DNA of 54,427 nucleotides from CAYLNM01 sp964385045 (GTDB taxonomy: Bacteria; Planctomycetota; Phycisphaerae; Phycisphaerales; SM1A02), in the NCBI GenBank assembly GCA_964385045.1, contig CAYLNM010000012.1, forward strand, positions 1 through 54,427. The letters are read 5' to 3'. The stretch's first letter is position 1. Each line of letters opens with the position of its first letter. Positions 54,260 through 54,427 of the stretch are shown here, one piece after another. The notes below the pieces were generated by a model. It saw only the letters and a program-made list of their open reading frames with translations, searched no databases and was not told the origin of the DNA. The position numbers were made by a program, and so were the translations under genes.

Positions 54260-54427
54260 GAACGGCTCCTGGCGTCGATCGGCGGTCGCGGACGTGCCCC
54301 GGCGAGCCGGGACGCGACCCGAAGCCGCGTTGGGACGATACGGTGCCCGGCCCGCGCGGATGCCGTCGGGACCCCGGACCGCCCGAGCCCCCGCGGAGTC
54401 GCCGCCCCTCGCCCCTCGCCCCTCCCC
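54260..54427. other. upstream region of the secreted cyclophilin, to the window edge
   Basis: A minus-strand TATCGT box (54335-54340) is about 75 bases before the start. The last 30 bases contain a short GCCCCTC run (CCCCTCGCCCCTCGCCCCTC). No gene is seen. Confidence 0.35.

Overview
The window is very GC-rich bacterial chromosome (roughly three quarters G+C by eye) from what looks like a planctomycete, most likely a Phycisphaerae-type organism. This is inferred from several features: two secreted proteins ending in paired EF-hand/dockerin-like repeats (D-x-D-G-S-G...DLL-x-x-L-x-x-F/W-G), a prepilin-type protein with a C-terminal H-x8-DG tail, large Hanks-type kinases with a membrane segment and TPR-like tail, and an STK-type ECF sigma domain. 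No rRNA, tRNA, IS element, phage gene or CRISPR array was recognised. The DNA looks chromosomal, with one compositionally distinct stretch (about 19.2-22.3 kb).

Layout. 0-3.5 kb: a leftward operon of a DusB-type tRNA-dihydrouridine synthase and two related zinc-ribbon membrane proteins, with a possible small gene after it. 3.9-11.1 kb: a Ser/Thr phospho-signalling island with a PPP-family phosphatase, a tail-to-tail overlapping Hanks kinase, a frameshifted kinase remnant, and a translationally coupled pair made of an FHA protein and an FHA-ECF sigma fusion. 11.5-12.6 kb: a lipoprotein and dihydrofolate reductase. 13.0-16.3 kb: an acyl-CoA dehydrogenase and a leucine-dehydrogenase-type enzyme, closed by a perfect 16-bp hairpin. 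16.5-19.1 kb: two tiny membrane proteins, a YbjN-like protein and an M48-type metallopeptidase. 19.5-22.1 kb: a second kinase with AT-richer codons. 22.3-24.9 kb: a secreted YVTN beta-propeller. 25.9-29.7 kb: E1 alpha, E1 beta and E2 of a 2-oxoacid dehydrogenase. 30.1-33.1 kb: nucleotide-sugar dehydrogenase, MBL-fold hydrolase and a small secreted protein, followed by a 38-bp minisatellite. 33.8-37.4 kb: an OPT-family transporter plus a membrane protein. 37.7-41.7 kb: a stand-alone CBM48-like protein, a large secreted protein and an outer-membrane barrel. 41.9-46.6 kb: an operon of MoxR ATPase, lipoprotein and BatA-like VWA protein. 46.9-49.2 kb: a divergent prepilin-like protein and dockerin-like protein around a palindromic promoter. 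49.3-54.3 kb: PduO-type cobalamin adenosyltransferase, a secreted protein, a histone-deacetylase-family enzyme and two cyclophilins.

How the genes may work together. Leucine dehydrogenase, the 2-oxoacid dehydrogenase and the acyl-CoA dehydrogenase would make successive early steps of branched-chain amino-acid breakdown. PduO makes the cofactor of methylmalonyl-CoA mutase, which would be used downstream for Val/Ile, although that enzyme is not in the window. The phosphatase, kinase and FHA-sigma proteins could form a route from protein phosphorylation directly to promoter choice. This is the most unusual system seen here. A second recurring theme is a TANNNT element only 5-7 bases before the start codon of five genes, which points to leaderless transcription.
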